NCBI RefSeq assembly: GCF_001612945.1
Contig: NZ_BDBK01000017.1
Location: forward strand, 1-64,000
Origin: Nocardia inohanensis NBRC 100128
GTDB taxonomy: Bacteria > Actinomycetota > Actinomycetes > Mycobacteriales > Mycobacteriaceae
Direction: 5' to 3'
Length of the DNA: 64,000 nucleotides
The position numbers were made by a program, and so were the translations under genes. Positions 19,639-30,546 of the stretch are shown in pieces (within the stretch, counting starts at the first letter, position 1; every line of letters begins with the position of its first letter). Under the pieces are notes generated by a model. That model had not been told where the DNA came from. It worked only from the letters and a program-made list of their open reading frames with translations, and made no database searches.

Positions 19639-19673
19639 GTCCCCGCGCCGCGTGCAGGGCTTGGCGCGGGGAC
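19639..19673. terminator. Terminator-like hairpin between doxX and dinG
   Basis: GTCCCCGCGCC (19639-19649) pairs with GGCGCGGGGAC (19663-19673) in an 11-bp stem. On the minus strand the stem is followed by ACGAAACTTTTTG. Lying between converging genes, it may terminate both. Confidence 0.65.
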
Positions 19674-19789
19674 GGACGACACATCCGATGTGGGAATTGG
19701 GGGGTCACCGGAGTATCGACAGCCAATTTACTTCTGATCGGAAGCATGGGCCACCCCTGTGAGTGTTCTCACAGACGTTCTTGCATTTG

Positions 19790-21868
19790 TCAGCTCGTTT
19801 TAGTAAGTCGCGCTAAGGCTTTCACCACAACTTGGGGATCGGATGTTTCCCAATACGGCGGCAGTGAGGCGCGAAGATATCCGCCATAGCGCGCGGTAGC
19901 CAGTCGAGAATCCAGAATTGCGATAACTCCGCGATCGTCCACACTGCGCAACAAGCGCCCCGTCCCCTGGGCGAGCAGCAGCGCCGCGTGATTGGCCGCG
20001 ACCGAGAGAAAACCGTTGCCGCCCCGCGATTCCACCGCGCGCTGGCGAGCCACCAGCAGCGGATCGTCCGGGCGCGGGAACGGAATCCGGTCCAGGATCA
20101 CCAGACTCAGCGACGGGCCCGGCACATCCACGCCCTGCCACAGCGAAAGCGTGCCGAACAGTGAGGTTTCCGGGTCGTCGGCGAACTTGCGGACCAGCGC
20201 GCCGGTGGCATCGTCACCCTGGCACAGGATCGGGGTGTCGAGGCGCTCGCGCAGCAGCTCGGTGGCGGCCTTGGCGGCGCGCATGGAGGAGAACAGGCCC
20301 AGGGTGCGGCCGCCCGCGGCGGTGATCAGGCGCTCGATCTCGTCCAGGTACGGCTGCGGCAGGCCGTCGCGGCCCGGGGCCGGAAGATGCTTGGCCACGT
20401 ACAGGATTCCGGATTTGGCATGGTCGAACGGGGAACCCACATCGACCGATTCCCAGCGCAGCTTCTTCTCGTCCGACGGCGCCTCCTTGCCGGTGGCCAG
20501 CGCCGGATCCACCTGATTGGCGGATTTGGGCGGCAGGCCCCAGGTGACGGCCAGATTGTCGAAGGAGCCGCCGATCTGGAGGGTCGCGGAGGTCAAAATC
20601 ACGGTGGCCTCGGCGAACAGGCGGCTGCGCAGCAGCCCGCCGACCGAGAGCGGGGCCATGTGCAGGGTGCGGCGGGCGACGCCGCGCAATTCGTCGGAGG
20701 CCAGCCAGACCACATCGCGATGGGCCGCCGGATCGGGTTCCTCGAAGGTCTCCAGCACCCGCACCACCGCGTCGTGCACCTCCTCCACGGCGGCCAGGGC
20801 CTGATTGCGGGCGGCCGCGCCCTCCGGATCCCCTTGCGGCGCACTGGAACCCTGCGGATTCAAGGCGGTCCGGCAGTTCCAGGCGGCATCGCGGACCAGC
20901 GCCAGTACCGGCGCCGCGCCGTCGGGCAGGCGATCCCAGCGGCCCGGGTTCAGGTCGTCGAGCAGGGTGTGCCAGGCCTCGGCCGCGCCTTCGAGGCGAT
21001 CGACCTCCTGCTCGTCGATGAGCTTGGTGCAGCGCTTGGCGGCCGCCGTTATCGAAGCCGTGGACAGTTCGGCGGTGGCCACCCCGGTCACCCGGTCCAC
21101 CAGCTCGTGCGCCTCGTCGATCACCACCACATCGTGCTCGGGCAGCACCTGGATCCCGCTGATGGCGTCGATGGCCAGCAGCGCGTGATTGGTCACCACC
21201 ACATCGGCGTTCCCGGCCTCGGCGCGCGCCTTCTCCGCGAAGCAGTCCTGCCCGAACGAGCAGCGCGACTTGCCGAGGCATTCACGGGAACTCACGCTCA
21301 CCTGCCGCCAGGCGCGGTCGCTCACCCCCGGCGTCAGCTCGTCCCGGTCCCCGGTCTCGGTATCGGAAACCCATTCGTTGAGCCGCTGCACCTCCCGCCC
21401 CAGCCGTGAGATGGCGAAGGCATCGAACAGCTCGGCCTCGGCGGGTTCGTCCGGAATCGCGCTGTTGACCTTGTTCAGGCACAGATAGTTGTTGCGCCCC
21501 TTGAGAATCGCGAACTGCGCCACCCGCCCGAGCGGCTCCGCGAGGGCCTCCGACAGCCGCGGCAGATCCCGATCCACCAGCTGCCGCTGCAAAGCGATGG
21601 TCGCGGTCGAGACGACGACCGTCCGCCCGGTCCGCACCGCGTGCCGCAGACTCGGCACCAGATACGCGAGCGACTTACCGGTGCCGGTCCCGGCCTGAAC
21701 CGCGAGATGCTCCCCGGTATCGATGGCATGCGCGACGGCCGCGGACATGGTCTGCTGACCCTTGCGTTCCTTCCCTCCCAGCGCCTGTACTGCGGTGGCC
21801 AAGAGCTTCGGTACGGGAGGGATTTCGGGCACGGCGGCCAGATTACTGCGCTCCGCCGACAACCTCAC
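19790..21868 (-). CDS. dinG: DinG/XPD-like ATP-dependent DNA helicase
   Basis: This 692-residue superfamily-2 helicase has Walker A AGTGTGKS (residues 59-66) and a DEAH box in VVIDEAHELV. A cluster of four cysteines, one in NYLCLN and three in ECLGKSRCSFGQDCF, fits the iron-sulfur cluster of the XPD/DinG family. The C-terminal helicase motifs include SLWQGVDVPGPSLSLVILDRIPFP and a QGTGRLLRS motif VI. It is expected to unwind DNA 5'-3' and resolve R-loops or G-quadruplexes. The start is GTG. It matches Rv1329c in the conserved order. Confidence 0.93.
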   Translation of the reverse strand: MRLSAERSNLAAVPEIPPVPKLLATAVQALGGKERKGQQTMSAAVAHAIDTGEHLAVQAGTGTGKSLAYLVPSLRHAVRTGRTVVVSTATIALQRQLVDRDLPRLSEALAEPLGRVAQFAILKGRNNYLCLNKVNSAIPDEPAEAELFDAFAISRLGREVQRLNEWVSDTETGDRDELTPGVSDRAWRQVSVSSRECLGKSRCSFGQDCFAEKARAEAGNADVVVTNHALLAIDAISGIQVLPEHDVVVIDEAHELVDRVTGVATAELSTASITAAAKRCTKLIDEQEVDRLEGAAEAWHTLLDDLNPGRWDRLPDGAAPVLALVRDAAWNCRTALNPQGSSAPQGDPEGAAARNQALAAVEEVHDAVVRVLETFEEPDPAAHRDVVWLASDELRGVARRTLHMAPLSVGGLLRSRLFAEATVILTSATLQIGGSFDNLAVTWGLPPKSANQVDPALATGKEAPSDEKKLRWESVDVGSPFDHAKSGILYVAKHLPAPGRDGLPQPYLDEIERLITAAGGRTLGLFSSMRAAKAATELLRERLDTPILCQGDDATGALVRKFADDPETSLFGTLSLWQGVDVPGPSLSLVILDRIPFPRPDDPLLVARQRAVESRGGNGFLSVAANHAALLLAQGTGRLLRSVDDRGVIAILDSRLATARYGGYLRASLPPYWETSDPQVVVKALARLTKTS

Positions 21869-21899
21869 GCAAACCTCCGCGAACGGGGGTTTCGGGTGG

Positions 21900-22469
21900 T
21901 CAGCCCTCCAGCGTCCCGGCGAGTTCGACGCCCGCGGCCCGCAGCTTGTCCAGGGCGGTGTCCACCGTCGCGGGGGAGACGGCGGCGGTGAGGCCGAGCA
22001 GGACGCGGGTGTCGAAGCCGGCGGCGCGGGCGTCCAGGGCGGTGGCGCGGACGCAGTGGTCGGTGGCGATGCCGCAGACGTCGACCGCGTCGATGCCGTG
22101 CTCGCGGAGCCAATCGGCGAGGGTGGTGGCGCCGTCGGTGGCGGTGCCCTCGAAGCCCGAATAGGCCGCCGTATAGGCCCCTTTGGAGAAGATCTCCTCG
22201 ATCGGGGCGAGGTTCAGGCCGGGGTGGAACTCGGCGCCCGCGGTTCCGGCGCGGCAGTGCGGGGGCCAGCTGTCGACGTAGTCCGGGGTGGCGGAGAAGT
22301 GCGCGCCCGGGTCGATGTGGAAGTCGCGGGTGGCCACCACGGCGCTGTAATCGGACACCCCGAGGTATTCGCTGATGCGCTCGGCGACCGCCGCACCGCC
22401 GGTGACGGCCAGCGATCCACCCTCACAGAAATCGTTCTGCACGTCGACGACGATCAAGGCCCGGCTCAT
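21900..22469 (-). CDS. pncA: Nicotinamidase PncA (pyrazinamidase)
   Basis: PncA deamidates nicotinamide to nicotinate for NAD salvage and activates pyrazinamide in mycobacteria. The 189-residue protein keeps the catalytic triad Asp9 (VVDVQNDF), Lys96 (FSKGAY) and Cys139 (ATDHC). It also has the metal ligands His51, Asp53, His57 and probably His71. It sits between dinG and pncB, so the next enzyme of the same pathway is only 355 bp away across one small gene. In M. tuberculosis pncA is elsewhere (Rv2043c). Confidence 0.94.
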   Translation of the reverse strand: MSRALIVVDVQNDFCEGGSLAVTGGAAVAERISEYLGVSDYSAVVATRDFHIDPGAHFSATPDYVDSWPPHCRAGTAGAEFHPGLNLAPIEEIFSKGAYTAAYSGFEGTATDGATTLADWLREHGIDAVDVCGIATDHCVRATALDARAAGFDTRVLLGLTAAVSPATVDTALDKLRAAGVELAGTLEG

Positions 22470-22588
22470 GGGCTTTCCTCCCGATGTCAGCGGCTGAACC
22501 CGGGCGGTCCGGCTCTCGTATTGCATTGTGCCGCCCGGCTCCCGGCCGGTCCACGCGGCGTCATCGGCCCTTGCCCGGGAGGAACGAC

Positions 22589-22849
22589 ATGACGGCGAAG
22601 CAATACGGCTGGATCCTGCGTGCCGCGTTGGTGGGCGTGTTCGCGTACACCTTCGGCACCATCGGCGGGACGGTGTACTTCGGCGACGCTCCGGGCGCTG
22701 CCGCCGGATGGGCCGGGCTGATCACGCGGTCACTGCTCGGCGGCGTCGCCTACGCACTGATCATGATCATTGCGGTGTATGTCGTGGTGACGGTGCGGGC
22801 CAAGCTGCGGGCACGCCGTGCGGTCAGTTCAGAAACGTCGTCGGAATAG
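22589..22849 (+). CDS. Small two-helix membrane protein
   Basis: This 86-residue protein has two membrane helices (about residues 7-28 and 44-69) and a basic C-terminus (RAKLRARR). A good GGGAGGA ribosome site precedes the ATG. No family was recognised. Its 3' end overlaps the 3' end of pncB on the other strand by 26 bp, and it is the only plus-strand gene between pncA and pncB. Confidence 0.65.
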   Translation: MTAKQYGWILRAALVGVFAYTFGTIGGTVYFGDAPGAAAGWAGLITRSLLGGVAYALIMIIAVYVVVTVRAKLRARRAVSSETSSE

Positions 22850-24137
22850 CCGGGTCGCCGTCCGAGAGTTTCAGGCCCTCCCACGGGAGACTCACCAGGC
22901 CGCGCGCCACCAGCTCCCGGCTCTCGTGCAGTGTCGGCTGATCCGGCAGGACCTCGCCGCCGCGCACCAGCGGGGTTTGCAGTTCGCGGATCTGGTAGCC
23001 GTTGGGCGCGGGCTGGGGCGCGGCGGCCGGATAGACGATCTCCTCGACGATGGTGCCGGTCTGGCGTGACAGTCGCACGGCCTTCTTGGTTCCGCCGCGA
23101 GACTCCTTGTGCGAGCTGCGTTTCGCCACCGGCACGCCCTCGACCTCGACCAGCTTGTAGACCATGCCGGCGGTCGGCGCACCGGATCCGGTGACCAGCG
23201 AGGTGCCCACGCCGTAGACGTCGACCGGTTCGGCGCGCAGGGCGGCCATCGCGTACTCGTCCAGGTCGCCGGAGACCACGATGCGGGTGCGGGTCGCGCC
23301 CAGGCCGTCGAGCTGTTCGCGGACCTGCCGCGCCAGTACCCCGAGATCACCGGAATCGATTCGCACGCCACCCAATTCGGGTCCGGCCACCTCGATGGCG
23401 GTGGCCACGCCCTTGGTGATGTCGAAGGTGTCGACCAGCAGCGTGGTCCCGACGCCGAGCGCCGCCACCTGACTGCGGAACGCCTCGGCCTCGTGCGCGC
23501 CGTCGGATCCGCTGTGCAGCAGGGTGAACGCGTGTGCACTGGTGCCCGCGCTGGGCACGCCGAAGGTGCGGGCCGCCTCCAGATTGGAGGTGGCGTCGAA
23601 CCCGGCCAGATAGGCGGCGCGAGCGCTGGCGGGGGCGGCGAATTCGTGGGTGCGCCGCGAACCCATTTCGATGGTGCGGCGGCCGGCGGCGGCGCTGATC
23701 ATGCGTGCCGCCGCGGCGGCGATGGCGCTGTCGTGGTTGTAGATCGACAAGATCAAAGTCTCGAGCAGGACGCATTCGGCGAAGGTGCCGCGCACGGTCA
23801 GGATCGGCGAGCCCGGAAAATACAGCTCGCCCTCCCGATACCCGTCGATATCGCCCGAGAACCGGTACGTACGCAGCCATTCCAGCGTGCGCTCGTCGAG
23901 GAATTTCGAGACCACCGCGAGTTCGTCCGGCCCGAAACGGAATTCGGTCAGCGCCGCCAGCAACCGCCCGGTCCCCGCGACCACGCCGTAACGCCGGCCG
24001 TGCGGCAAGCGCCGGGCGAATACCTCGAAGGTGCACTGCCTTTGCGCCGAACCATCGGACAAGGCCGCCGCGAGCATGGTCAGCTCGTACTGGTCCGTCA
24101 GAAGCGCGGTACTGGTGACCCCGTCAGCGATCTTCAC
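22824..24137 (-). CDS. pncB: Nicotinate phosphoribosyltransferase PncB
   Basis: PncB joins nicotinate to PRPP to give nicotinate mononucleotide in NAD salvage. The 437-residue protein shows [15 protein letters not shown] (residues 12-26) and the phosphate-binding core with [15 protein letters not shown] and [27 protein letters not shown] follows, as expected of a type II phosphoribosyltransferase. The GTG at 24137 was chosen because it begins the conserved core; a -10-like CAAGAT ends 7 bases upstream, suggesting a leaderless transcript like glgP. It corresponds to Rv1330c. Confidence 0.94.
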   Translation of the reverse strand: MKIADGVTSTALLTDQYELTMLAAALSDGSAQRQCTFEVFARRLPHGRRYGVVAGTGRLLAALTEFRFGPDELAVVSKFLDERTLEWLRTYRFSGDIDGYREGELYFPGSPILTVRGTFAECVLLETLILSIYNHDSAIAAAAARMISAAAGRRTIEMGSRRTHEFAAPASARAAYLAGFDATSNLEAARTFGVPSAGTSAHAFTLLHSGSDGAHEAEAFRSQVAALGVGTTLLVDTFDITKGVATAIEVAGPELGGVRIDSGDLGVLARQVREQLDGLGATRTRIVVSGDLDEYAMAALRAEPVDVYGVGTSLVTGSGAPTAGMVYKLVEVEGVPVAKRSSHKESRGGTKKAVRLSRQTGTIVEEIVYPAAAPQPAPNGYQIRELQTPLVRGGEVLPDQPTLHESRELVARGLVSLPWEGLKLSDGDPAIPTTFLN

Positions 24138-24154
24138 AGTGCCTATCTTGCCCT

Positions 24155-24203
24155 CCGCTTCGCTCCTCCGCTCCACTCGGTTCAGAACGAGCCGGGCCGC
24201 GAA
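24155..24203 (-). repeat. 49-bp repeat, copy 2, upstream of pncB
   Basis: Reverse complement of the 12531-12579 repeat with two differences, both in the loop of the CTCGNTCTGNACCGAG hairpin. It ends 18 bases before the pncB start codon. The similarity continues weakly to the start codon (GGAGGGCA, then about ten bases, then GTGAAG). Confidence 0.85.
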
Positions 24204-24311
24204 CCAGGGGGTTTTGAGGGGCACCGGCGGAGACACGCTGCTCTTCCAACTCGGCGCTCCGGCGTGTCGCGGACTGTTGTTTCTCAGTGGTCGAGTCGTA
24301 CCCTGGACGTT

Positions 24312-24668
24312 ATGGGTCTGTGTACAGATGACACTGTCCGGGTCGCCGCCGGTCCGGCCGGTGGGAACGTGACACTGTCGGCGGCACAGGCGACCCCCGA
24401 GGCGATCGAGTACGCGGAAATCCTGGAGGCCGAGGATCGGCCCTGGGTAACGGTCGTTTGGGACGATCCGGTCAACCTCATGCACTACGTGACGTACATC
24501 TTCCAGAAGCTGTTCGGTTACAGCAAAGGCAAGGCAACCGAGCTGATGCTGAAGGTGCACAACGAGGGCAAGGCCGTGGTGTCCTCGGGCTCGCGCGACA
24601 AGATGGAACACGACGTCCAACGCCTGCACGCGGCCGGACTGTGGGCGACCATGCAGCGTGACGACTGA
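24312..24668 (+). CDS. clpS: ATP-dependent Clp protease adaptor ClpS
   Basis: ClpS delivers N-degron substrates to the ClpC/ClpP protease. The 118-residue protein has a 40-residue variable N-terminus and the ClpS core. The core shows [19 protein letters not shown] (about residues 46-64), whose DDPVN binds the substrate N-terminus. [19 protein letters not shown] follows. The ATG at 24312 gives a slightly long N-terminus. It begins the clpS-DUF2017-peptidase-mec-cysO-cysM run, matching Rv1331 onward. Confidence 0.93.
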   Translation: MGLCTDDTVRVAAGPAGGNVTLSAAQATPEAIEYAEILEAEDRPWVTVVWDDPVNLMHYVTYIFQKLFGYSKGKATELMLKVHNEGKAVVSSGSRDKMEHDVQRLHAAGLWATMQRDD

Positions 24669-24690
24669 ACCGGGCGACTACGGTGAACCC

Positions 24691-25260
24691 GTGCGGAAGT
24701 GGAGCAGAAAGAACTCCCTGGGCGGGTTGAAACTGCGTTCGGAAATGGACGGCCACGAAGCGGAGGTGCTGCGTTCGCTCGTCGGGGCGGTCACCGGACT
24801 GCTCACCGACCGGGCCCGCTCGGCCCCCGAGGACGATCTGGCCGCCCTCACCGGGCTACAGCTCGGCAACAACACCCCGCCCGACGACCCCCGATTGCGC
24901 AGGCTGCTGCCCGATTTCCATCGCAGCGAACCCGGATCCCCCGACGCCGAACGCGCCGATATGAACAGCGCGCTGCGCAGCCTGCACGAACCGGAGATCA
25001 TCGACGCCAAGGTCTCGGCCGGGCTGGTGGTGCTGGAGACGCTGCCCCCGCAGGGCGGCAAGGTGGTGCTCACCCCCGAACAGGCGGATGCCTGGCTGAA
25101 CGCGCTCAACGACGTCCGGCTGGCGCTGGGCACCGCGCTCGACATCGATGCCGACACCCCCGAGCAGCTGGATCCCGAAGACCCGCGCGCGCCCAGCCTC
25201 GAGGTCTACCACTGGCTCACCTGGATGCAGGACTCCCTGCTGCAAGCCCTCGCGCCGTAA
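24691..25260 (+). CDS. DUF2017-family protein
   Basis: This 189-residue protein matches Rv1332. It starts VRKWSRKNSLGGLKL and contains EAEVLRSLVGAVTGLL (about residues 24-39), DPRLRRLLPDFHR and a C-terminal VYHWLTWMQDSLL helix, all typical of DUF2017. The family is almost always next to clpS in actinobacteria, so a role with Clp proteolysis is plausible but unproven. The GTG at 24691 has a GGTGA site and fits homologues; a GTG at 24658 would overlap the clpS stop and add 11 residues. Confidence 0.85.
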   Translation: MRKWSRKNSLGGLKLRSEMDGHEAEVLRSLVGAVTGLLTDRARSAPEDDLAALTGLQLGNNTPPDDPRLRRLLPDFHRSEPGSPDAERADMNSALRSLHEPEIIDAKVSAGLVVLETLPPQGGKVVLTPEQADAWLNALNDVRLALGTALDIDADTPEQLDPEDPRAPSLEVYHWLTWMQDSLLQALAP

Positions 25261-25281
25261 CGCCCCGGACAGGAGAACCGC

Positions 25282-26343
25282 GTGAACAGTGTTGCCGGAC
25301 CACGCAATTCGATCACCGATGTGGCGGGTGTGCTGGTGGGGCACCATCACGCGCTGGATGCGAACGCGACCATCGGCTCGGGCGCGGCCACCGGCTGCAC
25401 GGTGGTGCGGGTGCCCGGCGGCGCGGTGGCCTCGGTGGATGTGCGCGGCGGCGGGCCCGGAACCCGGGAGACCGACCTGCTGGATCCGGGAAACACTGTG
25501 CGGCAGGTGAATGCGATCCTGCTGACCGGCGGCAGCGCCTATGGACTGGCCGCCGCCGACGGCGTGATGCGCTGGTGCGAGGAGCACAAGGAGGGCATCC
25601 CGATGGATCCCGCCGATCCGGCCCGCGTGGTGCCGATCGTCCCGAGCGCCGTCATCTTCGATCTGCCGGTGGGCGCGTGGAACATTCGCCCCGACGCCGA
25701 CTTCGGTTTCATGGCAGCCGATTCCGCGAGCCCGGACTTCGCGCGCGGTTCGGTCGGCGCGGGCGTCGGTGCGCGGGCGGGTTCCATCAAGGGCGGAATC
25801 GGCACGGCCAGTGTGAAATTCACCGACGGACCGGCGGCGGGCGTCACGGTCGGCGCGGTGATGGTCGCCAACCCGGTCGGCTCGGTCTTCGATCCGCGCA
25901 CCGGATTGCCGTGGGGCAGCGGCACCGACGGCCCCGAGCATTTCGCCCTGCACCCCGCCACCGCCGAACAGCTCACCGTCGCCAATGCCCTGGCCGTGAA
26001 GGGCACCGTGCTGAACACCACCATCGGCGTGGTCGCCACCGACGCCGCCCTGGACAAGGCGGCCTGCCGCCGCTTGGCGGCCACCGGTCAGGACGGTATC
26101 GCCCGCGCGGTCCGCCCGGCGCACTCCCCGCTGGACGGCGACACCATCTTCGCGCTGGGCACCGGGCAGGCGCAGCAGCAGCCGAATTACCCACTGCCCC
26201 CGGCCTTCCCCGCCGATCTGCTGCTGCTCGACCAGCTCTGTACCGCCGCCGCGGTCTGCGTGGAGCGCGCCATCGTGGACGCCATCCTGTCCGCCACCTC
26301 GGTCGCGGGCATACCCGCCTACGGCGACCTGTTCGGGGCCTGA
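25282..26343 (+). CDS. P1-family (DmpA/S58) peptidase
   Basis: This 353-residue protein of the DmpA N-terminal-nucleophile fold corresponds to Rv1333. Conserved blocks are ITDVAGVLVGHH (residues 12-23), RGGGPGTRETDLLDP and LLTGGSAYGLAAADG. The LNTTIGVVATDA segment (about residues 239-250) supplies the nucleophile after self-cleavage in relatives. DmpA-type enzymes are aminopeptidases or amidases with D-amino-acid or small-peptide substrates. A good AGGAGA site precedes the GTG start. The natural substrate is unknown. Confidence 0.88.
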   Translation: MNSVAGPRNSITDVAGVLVGHHHALDANATIGSGAATGCTVVRVPGGAVASVDVRGGGPGTRETDLLDPGNTVRQVNAILLTGGSAYGLAAADGVMRWCEEHKEGIPMDPADPARVVPIVPSAVIFDLPVGAWNIRPDADFGFMAADSASPDFARGSVGAGVGARAGSIKGGIGTASVKFTDGPAAGVTVGAVMVANPVGSVFDPRTGLPWGSGTDGPEHFALHPATAEQLTVANALAVKGTVLNTTIGVVATDAALDKAACRRLAATGQDGIARAVRPAHSPLDGDTIFALGTGQAQQQPNYPLPPAFPADLLLLDQLCTAAAVCVERAIVDAILSATSVAGIPAYGDLFGA

Positions 26344-26434
26344 CCATGGGGTGTGACCGGGCCCGCCGGGAATACCCGAATATTCTCACCTGTTGACGAC
26401 AGCGTTTGGCCGCCACGGCCGGGCCGCGTCGTGA

Positions 26435-28123
<1,689 letters not shown>

Positions 28124-28183
28124 TCACGGCTTGCGGCCGGGGAACGTCGGTACGCTCGGGGGCAAGCCGAGGAGGTGCTTGCG

Positions 28184-28888
28184 ATGAGCGGCGGCATGGG
28201 AGCTTCGTTCGATCCGGACCGGATCGCGCGGCTGCGCGGGCAATCGGAGAACAAGCCCGGCGCGGGGCCGCGCGCCACCGGTGCGGTGAAGCTGTTGTGG
28301 CAGCGCGCCATTGTGATCATTCTCGGGTTTACCGGTCTGCTGTACGGGGTAGAGACCGTCGATCAGCTCAGCGGTGACCGCCTGCAATACGACGGCGGGG
28401 TGGCCCCGCGCGAACTCGACGGACTCGACGGCATCCTGTTCGCGCCTGTGCTGCACGGCGATTGGGGACACCTGATCGGCAATACCCTCCCGGTCCTGGT
28501 GCTGGGACTGCTCACCCTGCTCAGCGGTATCGGCCGCGGGCTGGCCGCGACCGCCATCATCTGGGTGATCGCCGGGGTAGGGGTGTGGCTGGTCGGGCCG
28601 GCCGGATCCGTGCACGTGGGCGCCTCGGTGCTGGTCTTCGGCTGGTTCACCTATCTGCTGTGCTGGGGCTGGCTGGCGCGGAACTGGGCCTTCGTCGGCG
28701 TCAGCGTGGTGGTGGGGTTGCTGTACGGCTCGATCCTGTGGGGAGTGCTGCCCGGACAGCCCGGAATCTCTTGGCAAGGGCATCTTTTCGGGGCGGTGGG
28801 TGGTCTGGTTGCCGGATGGGTACTCTCTGGGAATGAACGTCGTCATCGTCGCGGGGCCAACGCCGGCCGCCCTGTTACGTCGGGGTGA
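28184..28888 (+). CDS. Rhomboid-family intramembrane serine protease
   Basis: This 234-residue membrane protein has about six helices after a 40-residue cytosolic N-terminus. Rhomboid signatures are HGDWGHLIGNTLPVLVLG (about residues 91-108, with the HxxxN-type motif), the catalytic Ser in HVGASVLVFG and the catalytic His in GHLFGAVGG. It matches Rv1337. The ATG at 28184 follows GAGGAGG. The substrate is unknown. In M. tuberculosis murI lies next; here the following gene is the Rv1339 homologue directly. Confidence 0.9.
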   Translation: MSGGMGASFDPDRIARLRGQSENKPGAGPRATGAVKLLWQRAIVIILGFTGLLYGVETVDQLSGDRLQYDGGVAPRELDGLDGILFAPVLHGDWGHLIGNTLPVLVLGLLTLLSGIGRGLAATAIIWVIAGVGVWLVGPAGSVHVGASVLVFGWFTYLLCWGWLARNWAFVGVSVVVGLLYGSILWGVLPGQPGISWQGHLFGAVGGLVAGWVLSGNERRHRRGANAGRPVTSG

Positions 28889-28957
28889 CGCTGGACCCGG
28901 TCGGCGATTTGGGGGATCCCTCCTTTGAGCGAGACAGCAGCGTGGCAGCATGGGGGA

Positions 28958-29722
28958 ATGCGCCTCACCGTCATCGGGTGCTCGGGCAGTGTGTCCGGCC
29001 CGGATTCCCCGGCGTCGGGATACCTGCTCACCGGCCCGGACATGACTCCCACCGTGATCGATTTCGGCCCCGGAGTGCTGGGCGCGTTGCAGCGCTATCT
29101 GGATCCCGGTGAGGTCGATATCTTCCTGACCCACCTGCACGCCGATCACTGCCTGGACCTGCCGGGCCTGCTGGTGTGGCGGCGCTACCACCCGAATCCG
29201 CCGACCGGGAAGGCCATCGTCTACGGGCCCTCCGATACCTCGCTGCGGATCGGCAATGCCTCGGCCGAGATCGGCGGCGAGACCGACGACTGGTCCGACG
29301 TCATCGACATGCGCCAATGGGTGACCGACGCGCCCATCGGCTTCGGGCCCGGTCACACCATCGAAGCGCGCCGCATGTTCCATCCCCCGGAGTCCTACGG
29401 CCTGCGCATCAACACCGCCAATGGCCGCACCCTGGTCTACACCGGTGACACCGCGCTCTGCGACGAGGTCTTCGCGCTCGCCCAGGGCGCCGACGTGCTG
29501 CTCGCCGAGGCTTCCTGGACGCACGATCCGGCCAATCGCCCGCCCGGCATTCACCTCTCGGGCCACGAAGCCGGTTTGATCGCCGCCCAGGCCGGCGTCG
29601 GTGAACTGCTGCTCACCCACATCCCGCCGTGGACTTCGCGCGAGGACGTCATCGCCGAGGCCAAGGCCGTGTACTCCGGTCCGGTGCATGCCGTCTCGCC
29701 CGGCGAGGTCTTCGACATCTGA
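28958..29722 (+). CDS. Metallo-beta-lactamase-fold hydrolase, Rv1339-like cAMP phosphodiesterase
   Basis: This 254-residue protein begins MRLTVIGCSGS and has the metal motif THLHADHCLDLPGLL (HxHxDH, about residues 59-64). YTGDTALCDEV and ASWTHDPANRPPGIHLSGHEAG come later. The M. tuberculosis homologue Rv1339 has been described as an atypical class II cAMP phosphodiesterase; the close context match supports the same role. The ATG at 28958 follows a GGGGGA site. Confidence 0.88.
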   Translation: MRLTVIGCSGSVSGPDSPASGYLLTGPDMTPTVIDFGPGVLGALQRYLDPGEVDIFLTHLHADHCLDLPGLLVWRRYHPNPPTGKAIVYGPSDTSLRIGNASAEIGGETDDWSDVIDMRQWVTDAPIGFGPGHTIEARRMFHPPESYGLRINTANGRTLVYTGDTALCDEVFALAQGADVLLAEASWTHDPANRPPGIHLSGHEAGLIAAQAGVGELLLTHIPPWTSREDVIAEAKAVYSGPVHAVSPGEVFDI

Positions 29723-29775
29723 GGCCGGGGGCGGGCCTTTGTTCACTTGTCCCGGCCCGCCGCTAGGCTACGTTC

Positions 29776-30546
29776 GTGTCGAAACGAGCCGATGGACGTG
29801 CGGATGACGAACTCCGCGAGGTAAAGATCACCCGTGGGTTCACCACGCATCCGGCGGGTTCGGTGCTGGTGGAGTTCGGGCAGACCCGGGTGATGTGCAC
29901 CGCCAGCGTCACCAATGGCGTGCCGCCGTGGCGTCGTGATTCCGGATTGGGCTGGCTGACCGCCGAATACGCCATGCTGCCCGCCGCCACCCACACCCGC
30001 TCCGGTCGGGAATCGGTGAAGGGCAAGGTCGGTGGCCGCACCCAGGAGATCTCCCGGCTGATCGGGCGTTCGCTGCGCGCCTGCATCGATCTGTCGACCA
30101 TCGGCGAGAACACCATCGCCATCGACTGCGATGTGCTCCAGGCCGACGGCGGCACCCGGACCGCCGCCATTACCGGTGCGTACGTTGCGCTTTCGGATGC
30201 CGTCACCTATCTGGCGGCCGCCGGTCAGCTCACCGACCCGCAGCCCATCTCCTGCGCCATCGCCGCGGTCAGTGTCGGCGTGGTGGACGGCCGGGTCCGC
30301 CTGGACCTGCCGTACGAGGAGGATTCGCGCGCCGAGGTCGATATGAACGTGGTCGCGACCGATACCGGGACGCTGGTGGAGATCCAGGGCACCGGTGAGG
30401 GCGCCACCTTCCCGCGCTCCACCCTGGACAAGCTGCTCGATTCCGCGCTCGCGGGGTGTGAGCGGATCTTCGCGATCCAGAAGGAAGCCCTCGCCCTCCC
30501 GTACCCCGGCACCCTGCCGGAGCCGGAAGAAGCGAAGAAGCGGTAA
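29776..30546 (+). CDS. rph: Ribonuclease PH
   Basis: RNase PH trims tRNA 3' ends by phosphorolysis. The 256-residue protein starts with GTG at SKRADGR. It shows [33 protein letters not shown] (Arg residues bind phosphate), [20 protein letters not shown] and [21 protein letters not shown], all hallmark blocks. Its TAA stop overlaps the start of rdgB (TAATG). It corresponds to Rv1340. Confidence 0.96.
   Translation: MSKRADGRADDELREVKITRGFTTHPAGSVLVEFGQTRVMCTASVTNGVPPWRRDSGLGWLTAEYAMLPAATHTRSGRESVKGKVGGRTQEISRLIGRSLRACIDLSTIGENTIAIDCDVLQADGGTRTAAITGAYVALSDAVTYLAAAGQLTDPQPISCAIAAVSVGVVDGRVRLDLPYEEDSRAEVDMNVVATDTGTLVEIQGTGEGATFPRSTLDKLLDSALAGCERIFAIQKEALALPYPGTLPEPEEAKKR

Noticed and set aside
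24155-24203. Inclusion of the repeat in an N-terminally extended PncB or a longer ClpS-side gene
   Set aside because: The open frame upstream of the PncB start has no conserved residues and encodes repeat-derived sequence; the GTG at 24137 begins the family core.
28833-28928. Short frame MNVVIVAGPTPAALLRRG... as a murI remnant
   Set aside because: It overlaps the rhomboid gene end and shows none of the racemase motifs, so a murI relic cannot be claimed.
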